DNA from: an uncultured Shimia sp.
GTDB taxonomy: Bacteria > Pseudomonadota > Alphaproteobacteria > Rhodobacterales > Rhodobacteraceae
Reading direction: 5' to 3'
Assembly: GCA_937881735.1 (NCBI GenBank)
Contig: CALGEH010000152.1
Location: forward strand, 1 to 46,086
DNA: 46,086 nt
Shown in pieces: positions 19,376 to 27,452 of the stretch. The position numbers and the translations under genes were made by a program. The stretch's first letter is position 1; the number at the start of each line of letters is the position of its first letter. Below the pieces are notes generated by a model. It made no database searches and was not told the origin of the DNA. It was given only the letters and a program-made list of their open reading frames with translations.

Positions 19376-20095
19376 ATGAAAAAACTGCTTATCACCTCCG
19401 CGGCGCTGGCCCTCACGGCCAACCTCGCCATGGCCCAAGACGTTGTCCGCCTGGGCACCGAAGGCGCCTACCCTCCATGGAACTTCATCAATGACGCGGG
19501 CGAAGTCGATGGGTTCGAGCGCGAGTTGGGCGACGAGCTGTGCACCCGCGCTGCGCTCAACTGCCAATGGGTCACCAACGAATGGGACAGCATCATCCCC
19601 AACCTCGTTTCGGGCAACTACGACGTCATCATCGCGGGCATGTCCATTACCGATGAGCGCGATGAAGTCATTGATTTCACGCAAAACTACACGCCACCCG
19701 ATCCATCCGCCTTTATCGGTATGGACCCGGATGCAGACCTCGCGGGCGGCGTGATCGCAGCCCAGACCGGCACGATCCAGGCGGGCTACATTGCCTCCAC
19801 CGGCGCCACCCTGGTCGAGTTCGCAACACCCGAAGAAACCGTCGCGGCGGTGAAAAACGGCGAAGCGGATGCGGTTCTGGCCGACAAATCCTTCCTCGCA
19901 CCGATTGCCGAGGATGACGCGGGCCTGATGTTCATCGGCGAAGACGTGCCTCTGGGCGGCGGTGTTGGCATGGGCATCCGCGAATCGGATACTGAGCTGC
20001 GCGACAAGTTCGACGCGGCCATCCAATCGATGAAGGATGACGGCTCGCTCAACGAGATGCTCACCCGCTGGGAAGTCTCCTCCACCTTCGAATAA
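19376..20095 (+). CDS. Family 3 (amino acid-type) extracellular solute-binding protein
   Basis: Signal peptide MKKLLITSAALALTANLAMAQD; RLGTEGAYPPWNFINDAGEVDGFERELGDELC; DVIIAGMSITDERDEVIDFTQNY. Confidence 0.93.
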   Translation: MKKLLITSAALALTANLAMAQDVVRLGTEGAYPPWNFINDAGEVDGFERELGDELCTRAALNCQWVTNEWDSIIPNLVSGNYDVIIAGMSITDERDEVIDFTQNYTPPDPSAFIGMDPDADLAGGVIAAQTGTIQAGYIASTGATLVEFATPEETVAAVKNGEADAVLADKSFLAPIAEDDAGLMFIGEDVPLGGGVGMGIRESDTELRDKFDAAIQSMKDDGSLNEMLTRWEVSSTFE

Positions 20096-20105
20096 CCGAA
20101 CTCCC

Positions 20106-20134
20106 GAAGGGGGGCCACAAACCGGCCCCCCTTC
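20106..20134 (+). terminator. Strong intra-operon hairpin (probable terminator/attenuator or mRNA-stabilising stem)
   Basis: Perfect 11-bp inverted repeat GAAGGGGGGCC-acaaacc-GGCCCCCCTTC followed by TTCTTA, 10 nt after the binding-protein stop codon. Confidence 0.8.
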
Positions 20135-20135
20135 T

Positions 20136-20176
20136 TCTTAGCCCAAATACTCAAAAATTCCGCCCCGCGAGGCAGC
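20136..20176 (-). repeat. Candidate dispersed intergenic element, diverged copy 2 (inverse orientation)
   Basis: Reverse complement GGCTGCCTCGCGGGGCGGAATTTTTGAGTATTTGGGCTAAG shares the order TGCCTC / GC-rich / ATTTTTG / C(T)AAGAAG with 3121-3156. Confidence 0.35.
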
Positions 20177-20179
20177 CCT

Positions 20180-21064
20180 ATCTTCAGCTTTTGCACAGAT
20201 CCCGACACGCTGGGCACGTTTCAGTGGTTCGCTTGCTACCTCACCACGGGCAAGCATATGGGCTTCTATGTGAGCTTCGGAACGGTGCTCCTGCTTCTGG
20301 CGATCACCGCCCCCACCGCGCTTGCCTTCGGTTTTGGCGGCGCCATGGCCGCCCGCTCGCGGATCGCCCCGCTCAGCTGGGTGGGCAAAGCCTATATCGC
20401 CATCGTGCGCGGCGTGCCGGATATCGCGTTTTTCCTCTTTTTCGTCATCGCCCTTGATCAGGGGTTTGAATGGCTCCGCCATCAGGTGCTCTGCCCCGAT
20501 TGGCCCGATGCCATCCGGCAGGGCAATGATTTCGTCGTCTGTCAAGCGGCCAAGCTGCCCCTGTCGAACGCCCCGCAATGGGTGCATGAGGCCTATGGTT
20601 TCATGATCGCGGTGCTGACCTTCGCCATCGTTTTCGGGGCTTTCGCGGCCAACGTGCTCTACGGCGCCATGCGGGCCGTGCCGCGTGGACAGCTTGAGAC
20701 GGCCGAAGCCTATGGCATGACGCGCCGCCAGATCTTCCGTCGCATCCTCGTGCCGCAGATGTGGGTCTATGCCCTGCCCGGCCTCAGCAACCTGTGGATG
20801 GTGCTGATCAAAGCCACGCCACTTCTGTTTTTGCTGGGGGTCGAGGACATCGTCTACTGGGCGCGCGAGCTTGGCGGCACCGCCAATGCGCGCTATACGG
20901 ACTATCCCCATGGCGATTGGCGCATGTGGTATTTTCTGGCGCTCTTGGTCTTCTACCTCGCCTTCACTCGCGTCTCCGAAGTCGTGCTCGATCGCCTGAT
21001 GGGGCGCCTCACCCATGGCCAGGCCACGACGGGCGGCGAAGCCCAGCGGAGGGTCGACGCATGA
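20180..21064 (+). CDS. Amino acid-type ABC transporter permease (first); start codon uncertain, candidate AUC at 20180, nearest ATG at 20258
   Basis: Frame encodes IFSFCTDPDTLGTFQWFACYLTTGKHMGFYVSFG... upstream of the 20258 ATG; permease signatures AIVRGVPDIAFFLFFV and EAYGMTRRQIFRRILVPQ. Confidence 0.85.
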   Translation: MFSFCTDPDTLGTFQWFACYLTTGKHMGFYVSFGTVLLLLAITAPTALAFGFGGAMAARSRIAPLSWVGKAYIAIVRGVPDIAFFLFFVIALDQGFEWLRHQVLCPDWPDAIRQGNDFVVCQAAKLPLSNAPQWVHEAYGFMIAVLTFAIVFGAFAANVLYGAMRAVPRGQLETAEAYGMTRRQIFRRILVPQMWVYALPGLSNLWMVLIKATPLLFLLGVEDIVYWARELGGTANARYTDYPHGDWRMWYFLALLVFYLAFTRVSEVVLDRLMGRLTHGQATTGGEAQRRVDA

Positions 21065-21099
21065 CCATATGGGCCGGACCCGGCCAGGGGTCCGCATAA
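21061..21099 (+). CDS. Candidate 12-codon coupling mini-ORF (MTIWAGPGQGSA)
   Basis: ATG at 21061 overlaps the stop of permease 1 (ATGA); its TAA at 21097-21099 overlaps the ATG of permease 2 (TAATG). Confidence 0.4.
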   Translation: MTIWAGPGQGSA

Positions 21100-21905
21100 T
21101 GTCCTGCTGGCAAACCGTTCAGGACTACGCATTCCGCTCGCTTGGCTATGGTGAGCGCCTGCTGCCGCGCGATGGCTTCACGCTATGCGAACATTTCACC
21201 CTCATCGGTTCGGGCATGATCTGGAACGTCTATTTCGGCGTCATCGCCCTGATCACCGGGTTTTTCCTTGCTACCGCCGTGGCACTTGGCAAGGGCAGCG
21301 CGAACCCGTGGCTGCGCAAACCTTCCGCATGGTTCATCTTCATTTTCCGGGGCTCGCCCCTCTTCATTCAGTTTTTCTTCGCCTATTTCCTCTTTCTCAG
21401 CCTCAAGGGTCTGAGCCCCGTCTTTGACCCGTTCACGTCCGCATGGCTGGGCGCGCTCATCGTGCTTTTCCTCAACACGGCCGCCTATTCGGGCGAGATC
21501 TTCTACGGCGCGCTGCGCTCCATTCCCAAGGGCGATGTGGAAGCGGCGGATGCTTATGGCTTCACTGGCTGGATGCGGTTTCGCCGCATCATATGGCCCA
21601 CGATGCTGCGCCTTGCGTGGCCCGCCTATACGAATGAGGCGATCTTTCTCTTTCACGCCACCACGCTTGTGTTCTTCACGGGCTTTCCCGCGTGGCAGCA
21701 GAAGGGAGATGCGCTCTATTATGCGAACTTCTTCGCCGACAAGACGTTCAATCCGTTCGTCCCCTATCCAATCCTCGCGGGCTATTTCATCTGCCTCAGC
21801 CTGCTGCTGATTGGCGTCATGGGTCTTATCAATAAACGGCTCAATCGGCACCTGCCCCAAGACACCAGACCGCGAATTCGCTTGCGTCTGAACCTGATCA
21901 GGTAA
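21099..21905 (+). CDS. Amino acid-type ABC transporter permease (second)
   Basis: FIFRGSPLFIQFFFAYF; NTAAYSGEIFYGALRSIPKGDVEAADAYGFTGWMRFRRIIWPTMLRLAWPAYTNE. Confidence 0.9.
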   Translation: MSCWQTVQDYAFRSLGYGERLLPRDGFTLCEHFTLIGSGMIWNVYFGVIALITGFFLATAVALGKGSANPWLRKPSAWFIFIFRGSPLFIQFFFAYFLFLSLKGLSPVFDPFTSAWLGALIVLFLNTAAYSGEIFYGALRSIPKGDVEAADAYGFTGWMRFRRIIWPTMLRLAWPAYTNEAIFLFHATTLVFFTGFPAWQQKGDALYYANFFADKTFNPFVPYPILAGYFICLSLLLIGVMGLINKRLNRHLPQDTRPRIRLRLNLIR

Positions 21906-21937
21906 ATCTATCCCCGCCCAAGGCCGAGGAGAGACCC

Positions 21938-23254
21938 ATGGACATTTACGGAGCCCCCACCTTTCGCGTGGCCGCTGTTGACCTGAACGGACAAATGCGC
22001 GGCAAGCGCGTGCCTGCCGCCTATGCGTCAAAGCTGGACAGTGGCTCGGTGCGGATGCCCATCGCCGCACTCAACGTCGACATCGAGGGCGCGGATATCG
22101 AGGGCAGCCCGCTTGTCTTCGAGACGGGCGATGCGGATGGAATGATGAAGCCTACCGGCCGTCCCGCCGTGCCGCTGCCATGGCTCGACGCGCCACAGCC
22201 GTTGGTGCCGATGATGATGTATTTCGACGATGGCACGCCCTTCTACGGCGATGCGCGCCACGCCTTGATGTCGGTGCTCGAGCGCTATGCAGCCCGCGGT
22301 TGGCAGGTGATCGCCTCGACCGAGCTGGAATTCACCCTTGTCGATGACACCGGCAAGCGGCCCCGCCATGTGCGCGATCCGCGCACGGGACGCCGGGTCA
22401 AATCGTCCGAGATCCTCTCGCTCAGCCAGATGGACACGTTCGACCCGTTTCTGTCAGCTCTTTATGAGGGGTGCGCCGAGATGGGAATTGAAGCGCAGAC
22501 GACCACTTCAGAGGCGGGTGTGGGCCAATTCGAGATCACACTGAACCATCAAGACGCGCTGCGCACCGCTGATGATACTTGGCTCTTCAAGAGCTTGATC
22601 CGGGGTCTCGCCCAAAAGTTCGGCATGGCCGCCACCTTCATGGCCAAGCCCTTTCCGGGCGATAGCGGCAATGGGATGCACATGCATTTTTCCGTATTGG
22701 ACGCAGATGGCGCAAACATCTTCAACGATGGCGGCACACAGGGCACGGATACGCTGCGCCATGCAGTCGCCGGCTGCCTCAAGGCGCTGCGCCCCTCCAC
22801 GCTGATCATGGCGCCACATGCCAACAGTTTTGAGCGTATGGTCCCGGATGCCCACGCCCCCACCGGGATTTGCTGGGCTTATGAGAACCGCACAGCCGCA
22901 ATCCGCATCCCGGGCGGCGCGCCCGCCGCACGCCGGATCGAGCACCGCGTGGCGGGAGGCGATATCAACCCCTACCTCACCTTCTCCGTGATCCTCGGTG
23001 CGGCCCTGACGGGGATCAAGGATGGGGTTGAGCCCGCAGACCCCATCATCGGCAACGCCTACGAGCAGGACCTGCCGCAGCTCTCGGAGACCTGGGCGAC
23101 CGCGATTGATGACTTTGAGGCCAGCGTCCAGATGAAACGCATTCTCGATCCGCGCCTCATCCGCAACCTCGTGATGACCAAACGCCAGGAGCTGGATCAC
23201 ATGAGCCGCCTGCCCGAGGAGGATCACTGGAAGGTCTATCTCGAAAAGGTCTGA
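21938..23254 (+). CDS. Glutamine synthetase family protein (PuuA-like), copy 1
   Basis: VDLNGQMRGKRVPA; STELEFTLV; GVGQFEITLNHQDAL; GNGMHMHFSV; YENRTAAIRIPGGAPAARRIEHRVAGGDINPYL. Confidence 0.9.
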   Translation: MDIYGAPTFRVAAVDLNGQMRGKRVPAAYASKLDSGSVRMPIAALNVDIEGADIEGSPLVFETGDADGMMKPTGRPAVPLPWLDAPQPLVPMMMYFDDGTPFYGDARHALMSVLERYAARGWQVIASTELEFTLVDDTGKRPRHVRDPRTGRRVKSSEILSLSQMDTFDPFLSALYEGCAEMGIEAQTTTSEAGVGQFEITLNHQDALRTADDTWLFKSLIRGLAQKFGMAATFMAKPFPGDSGNGMHMHFSVLDADGANIFNDGGTQGTDTLRHAVAGCLKALRPSTLIMAPHANSFERMVPDAHAPTGICWAYENRTAAIRIPGGAPAARRIEHRVAGGDINPYLTFSVILGAALTGIKDGVEPADPIIGNAYEQDLPQLSETWATAIDDFEASVQMKRILDPRLIRNLVMTKRQELDHMSRLPEEDHWKVYLEKV

Positions 23255-23328
23255 GGCGCTGCAAAGAGGGCTTGCCGGGCGTGCGGCACTCGGCTAGCCT
23301 CACATTTGATCAAATTATGGGGCCCGAC

Positions 23329-24006
23329 GTGAAAATCGGCATTTTGCAAACTGGCCATGCGCCGGATGATATCCTCAAGGATATGGGCGATTATGACGCC
23401 ATGTTCGCCCGCTTGCTGGATGGGCACGGGTTCACTTATGTGACCTATGACGTGGTCGATGGGCTGTTCCCCGAGGGGGTAGATGCCTGTGACGGCTATA
23501 TTATTACAGGGTCCAAACACGGCGCATACGAAGCACTGCCGTGGATCGCACCGCTGGAGCAGTTTATCCGCGATGTCTATGCGGACGGGCGGCCCATGGT
23601 CGGCATCTGCTTTGGCCACCAGATCATTGCACAGGCGATGGGCGGCACGGTGGAGAAATTCGAAAATGGCTGGGCCGTCGGCCGTACCGATTACGAGATC
23701 GAAGGCGCGCCGGTCACGCTTTATGCGTGGCATCAGGATCAGGTGACAGCGGTTCCCGAAACCGCCCAAGTGGTGGGCGGCAACGCGTTTTGCGAAAACG
23801 CCGCCCTGCTCTACGGCGACCGGATTTTCACCGTGCAACCCCACCCCGAGCATACCCCCGATTTCGTCTCGCGCCTGATTGAGACACGCGGGCCCGGTGT
23901 CGTGCCGGACCCCCTTCTGGATGCCGCCAAATCCCATGTGAACGCACCTGTTCACAATCAACTTCTGGCCGATCGCATGGCCGCCTTCCTGAAAAGAGGT
24001 GCCTGA
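23329..24006 (+). CDS. Class I glutamine amidotransferase-like protein (GTG start; alternative ATG at 23317)
   Basis: KIGILQTGHAPDD; MVGICFGHQIIAQAMGG nucleophile motif; FTVQPHPEHTPDF His-x-Glu. Confidence 0.88.
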   Translation: MKIGILQTGHAPDDILKDMGDYDAMFARLLDGHGFTYVTYDVVDGLFPEGVDACDGYIITGSKHGAYEALPWIAPLEQFIRDVYADGRPMVGICFGHQIIAQAMGGTVEKFENGWAVGRTDYEIEGAPVTLYAWHQDQVTAVPETAQVVGGNAFCENAALLYGDRIFTVQPHPEHTPDFVSRLIETRGPGVVPDPLLDAAKSHVNAPVHNQLLADRMAAFLKRGA

Positions 24007-25364
24007 TGGCGCAATGGACTGACAAATTGCCCGAAGCGGCGACCGCCTTTCTTGAGGGGCGCCGTCTCGATGAGGTGGAATGCATCGTCTCGGACCTGCC
24101 TGGCATCGCACGCGGCAAGGCCGTGCCTGCGAGCAAATTTGCCAAGCAGGATTTCTTCCACCTGCCCGATTCGATCTTCTATCAGACGATCACGGGCGAC
24201 TGGGGCGAAGCTGCGGGCGAAGGTGGATTTATCGAGCAGGACATGGTCCTTGTCCCCGATATGACCACTGCAACAGCAGCACCTTGGACCGGCGACTGGA
24301 CCCTGCAAGTAATCCATGATTGCTTTGACAGCGCGGGCGAACCTATCCCCTATGCGCCGCGCAACGTGCTGCGCCGCGTGGTCGAGATGTATGCCAAGCG
24401 CGGCCTCAAAGCCGTCGTGGCGCCCGAGATGGAATTCTTCCTCGTCGCACGCAATATCGACCCGGCGCATGATATCAAGCCCATGATGGGCCGCTCGGGC
24501 CGCCCCGCCGCCGCACGACAAGCCTATTCTATGACCGCCGTGGACGAGTTTGGCCCAGTGATCGACGATATCTATGACTTCGCCGAGGCGCAGGGCTTTG
24601 AGATCGACGGCATCACCCAAGAAGGTGGCGCGGGGCAGTTGGAGATCAATCTGGCCCATGGCGATCCTATCAAGCTCGCCGATGAGGTGTTCTTTTTCAA
24701 ACGCCTGATCCGCGAGGCGGCGATGCGCCATGATTGCTTCGCCACCTTCATGGCCAAACCCATCGCGGACGAGCCGGGCAGTGCGATGCATATCCACCAC
24801 TCGCTCGTGGATATCACAACGGGCAAGAATATCTTCGTCGACGATAAAGGCGTTGAGACTCCCGAGTTTTATCACTTCATCGCAGGCCTGCAAAACCACA
24901 TGCCCTCGGCCATCGCGGTCATGGCACCCTACGTCAATTCCTATCGCCGCTATGTCAAAGATCACGCCGCCCCCATCAACCTCGCTTGGGCGCGCGACAA
25001 CCGCACCACCGGTATCCGCATACCCATTTCCGGCCCCGCCGCCCGCCGGGTCGAGAACCGTCTGGCAGGCATGGATTGCAACCCATATCTCTGCATCGCG
25101 GCCTCACTGGCCTGTGGTCTTCTCGGTCTTGAGGATGCGCAAATGCCCTTGGACGAAGCACAGGGGGACGCCTATGAAGGCGAGAGCGATATCCCGCAGG
25201 TTCTCGGCGATGCGCTTGATCTCTTTGAGGAGGCCACGCGCCTCCACGAGGTATTGCACCCCGATTTCGCGCGCGTCTATTCCATCGTGAAACGCGCCGA
25301 ATACGAAGAATTTCTGCAAGTCATCTCCCCGTGGGAGCGTGAGCACCTCCTGCTCAACGTCTGA
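24006..25364 (+). CDS. Glutamine synthetase family protein (PuuA-like), copy 2
   Basis: VSDLPGIARGKAVPASKFA; APEMEFFLVAR; GAGQLEINLAHGDP; GSAMHIHHSL; DNRTTGIRIPISGPAARRVENRLAGMDCNPYL; starts on the last base of the GATase stop (TGATG). Confidence 0.9.
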   Translation: MAQWTDKLPEAATAFLEGRRLDEVECIVSDLPGIARGKAVPASKFAKQDFFHLPDSIFYQTITGDWGEAAGEGGFIEQDMVLVPDMTTATAAPWTGDWTLQVIHDCFDSAGEPIPYAPRNVLRRVVEMYAKRGLKAVVAPEMEFFLVARNIDPAHDIKPMMGRSGRPAAARQAYSMTAVDEFGPVIDDIYDFAEAQGFEIDGITQEGGAGQLEINLAHGDPIKLADEVFFFKRLIREAAMRHDCFATFMAKPIADEPGSAMHIHHSLVDITTGKNIFVDDKGVETPEFYHFIAGLQNHMPSAIAVMAPYVNSYRRYVKDHAAPINLAWARDNRTTGIRIPISGPAARRVENRLAGMDCNPYLCIAASLACGLLGLEDAQMPLDEAQGDAYEGESDIPQVLGDALDLFEEATRLHEVLHPDFARVYSIVKRAEYEEFLQVISPWEREHLLLNV

Positions 25365-25368
25365 TCCA

Positions 25369-26673
25369 ATGGACCTGCTTTACGCCAATGACCGCGCCGG
25401 GTCCTACCCGGACAGCTGGTATGCCGCGACCGCCACACCGCTGGAGGCTTTCGCACCCCTGAAGGGTCAGCAGACCGCCGATGTCGTCGTGATCGGCGGC
25501 GGCTTCACGGGGCTGTCGGCGGCACTCCATCTGGCCGAGGCAGGGTTCAACGTGGCGCTTTTGGAGGCGCACCGCGTGGGCTTTGGTGCGTCCGGGCGCA
25601 ATGGCGGGCAGCTTGGCAGTGGGCAGCGGATGGAACAGCACGGCATCGAGAAGCTGATGGGAGCGGAAGATGCCACCAAGCTCTGGGAACTGGCCGAGGA
25701 GGCCAAGGACCTCGTGAAGCATTTGATCTCGAAGCATTCGATTGACTGCTACCTCAAGCCTGGAGTCGCCCATACGGCGTTCTCCAAATCCGAGATGCAG
25801 GAGCTTCACGACGAGGCAGACCACCTGACCGAGCGTTATGGCTACACCCAGATCGAGAAGCTTGACGCCGAGCAAATGCACGCCATCTGCCCCTCCCCGC
25901 GCTACCATGGTGGGACGCTCGATATGGGCGCGGCACATCTGCACCCCTTGCGCTATGCGCTGGGTCTGGCTTCGGCAGCGGCGAAGGCGGGCGTGCGCAT
26001 TTACGAGCGCAGCCGCGTGCATGACATCACCCCCGGCACCAAGACACAGGTCCGCACCGACCATGGCGCGATCAAAGCGGATCACGTGATCCTCGGCTGC
26101 AACGGCTATCTCGGCGGGCTCAACCGCAAGGTCGCCGCGCGCGTTATGCCGATCAATAATTTCATCGCCGCGACAGAGCCTCTGGGCGACGCCGCCGTGC
26201 GCGTTCTGGCTCGCGACGTGGCTGTGGCGGATACGAAATTCGTGGTGAACTACTTTCGCCTTAGCCATGATAAACGCCTGCTCTTTGGCGGCGGCGAGAC
26301 TTATGGCTACCGCTTCCCCAAGGATATCGCCGCATTGGTGCGCAAGCCGATGACGGAGATTTTCCCGCATCTGAGGGATGTGAAAGTGGATTACGCATGG
26401 GGCGGCACGCTCGCAATCACCATGCGGCGCCTGCCCTATGTCGCTCGGCTCGCGCCCAACATCCTCACCGCCTCGGGTTATTCCGGCCACGGTGTCGGCA
26501 CCGCCACTCACGCGGGGCAGCTTATGGCGCGTGCCGTGCAGGGACAGGCAGAGGGGTTCGATACCATGTCTCGCGTGCCCACGCAGATTTTCCCGGGCGG
26601 CTCGGCGCTGCGTTCGCCGCTCTTGGTGCTGGCCATGACGTGGTATGCGATGCGCGACCGGCTGGGAATTTAA
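25369..26673 (+). CDS. FAD-dependent oxidoreductase, DAO family (gamma-glutamylputrescine oxidase-like)
   Basis: SWYAATATPLEAFAPLKGQQTADVVVIGGGFTGLSAALHLAEAGFNVALLEAHRVGFGASGRNGGQLGSGQR; C-terminal SGYSGHGVGTATHAGQLMARAVQG. Confidence 0.9.
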   Translation: MDLLYANDRAGSYPDSWYAATATPLEAFAPLKGQQTADVVVIGGGFTGLSAALHLAEAGFNVALLEAHRVGFGASGRNGGQLGSGQRMEQHGIEKLMGAEDATKLWELAEEAKDLVKHLISKHSIDCYLKPGVAHTAFSKSEMQELHDEADHLTERYGYTQIEKLDAEQMHAICPSPRYHGGTLDMGAAHLHPLRYALGLASAAAKAGVRIYERSRVHDITPGTKTQVRTDHGAIKADHVILGCNGYLGGLNRKVAARVMPINNFIAATEPLGDAAVRVLARDVAVADTKFVVNYFRLSHDKRLLFGGGETYGYRFPKDIAALVRKPMTEIFPHLRDVKVDYAWGGTLAITMRRLPYVARLAPNILTASGYSGHGVGTATHAGQLMARAVQGQAEGFDTMSRVPTQIFPGGSALRSPLLVLAMTWYAMRDRLGI

Positions 26674-26702
26674 CGCCACAGGCCTGATAAAATGCGCGCC
26701 CA

Positions 26703-26719
26703 TTAACCTTCCGTTTACC
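26703..26719 (+). promoter_or_regulatory. Candidate CtrA-type binding site
   Basis: TTAA-CCTTCCG-TTTACC: one mismatch to the CtrA consensus TTAA-N7-TTAA; 22 nt upstream of the ATG at 26742. Confidence 0.4.
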
Positions 26720-26741
26720 AAGTTGAACGAAGGGTTAGGAA

Positions 26742-27449
26742 ATGTGGCGCGCCCTTCTCCTCTTGACCCTGATGCTCCCGGACCTCGCTCAGGCTGGCCC
26801 ATGGTTGCGCACGGAGGGTGAGAAATTTCTCAGCTTCTCACTGCTGTTTGAGGATGTGGACGAGCGCGGCAGCGCCAACGGCTACGCATCGCTCTACGGC
26901 GAATACGGCGCAACCCCGAACCTCACGCTGGGCGTGGATATCGGCACCAATGAGGACGGTGATTTCAATGCTTTCGCCTTCGCACTCCTGCCCATATCGC
27001 GCGACCGGATCAAGGTTGCATTCGAGATCGGCGCCGGGTTGGTGGGGCGCGCAGGCACTCTGCGCTCAGACCTCTCGGGCGGCTCGTTCAGCGCGGTCAC
27101 AAGCGCGCTTGCCGTGCGCCCCGGCCTCTCCATCGGCACGGGGTTCACGGCCATGGGCACCGACGGCTGGTTCGCCATCGACACGCGCGGTGAGTTCATG
27201 GTGGAAGATGGAGATGGAGATGCAGCACTCGCCTCGGATATCACGCTGGGGCTGAAGCCGCGCCCCCGCACCAAGGTCATCTTGCAACTGCAACAAGGCG
27301 GGCCGATGTCGGACCCCGATTACATGCGTTTTGCGCCATCAGTCGTGTGGGAGGTCAGACCCGGCCGCCACCTTGAATTGGGGGCAACGGCCGGGCTGAA
27401 AAATGCCGAAGCTTATGGTTTCAAGCTGGGGTTCTGGCGGCAGTTCTGA
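26742..27449 (+). CDS. Exported protein, probable outer-membrane beta-structure
   Basis: Signal peptide MWRALLLLTLMLPDLAQAG; repeated alternating strands (YGEYGATPNLTLGVDIGTN, VAFEIGAGLVG, HLELGATAGLKNAEAYGFKLGFWRQF) ending in aromatic F. Confidence 0.65.
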   Translation: MWRALLLLTLMLPDLAQAGPWLRTEGEKFLSFSLLFEDVDERGSANGYASLYGEYGATPNLTLGVDIGTNEDGDFNAFAFALLPISRDRIKVAFEIGAGLVGRAGTLRSDLSGGSFSAVTSALAVRPGLSIGTGFTAMGTDGWFAIDTRGEFMVEDGDGDAALASDITLGLKPRPRTKVILQLQQGGPMSDPDYMRFAPSVVWEVRPGRHLELGATAGLKNAEAYGFKLGFWRQF

Positions 27450-27452
27450 CCC

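Noticed and set aside
25354-26802. 482-aa minus-strand ORF opposite the FAD oxidase
   Set aside because: Shadow ORF; the plus strand has clear FAD-binding and DAO motifs.
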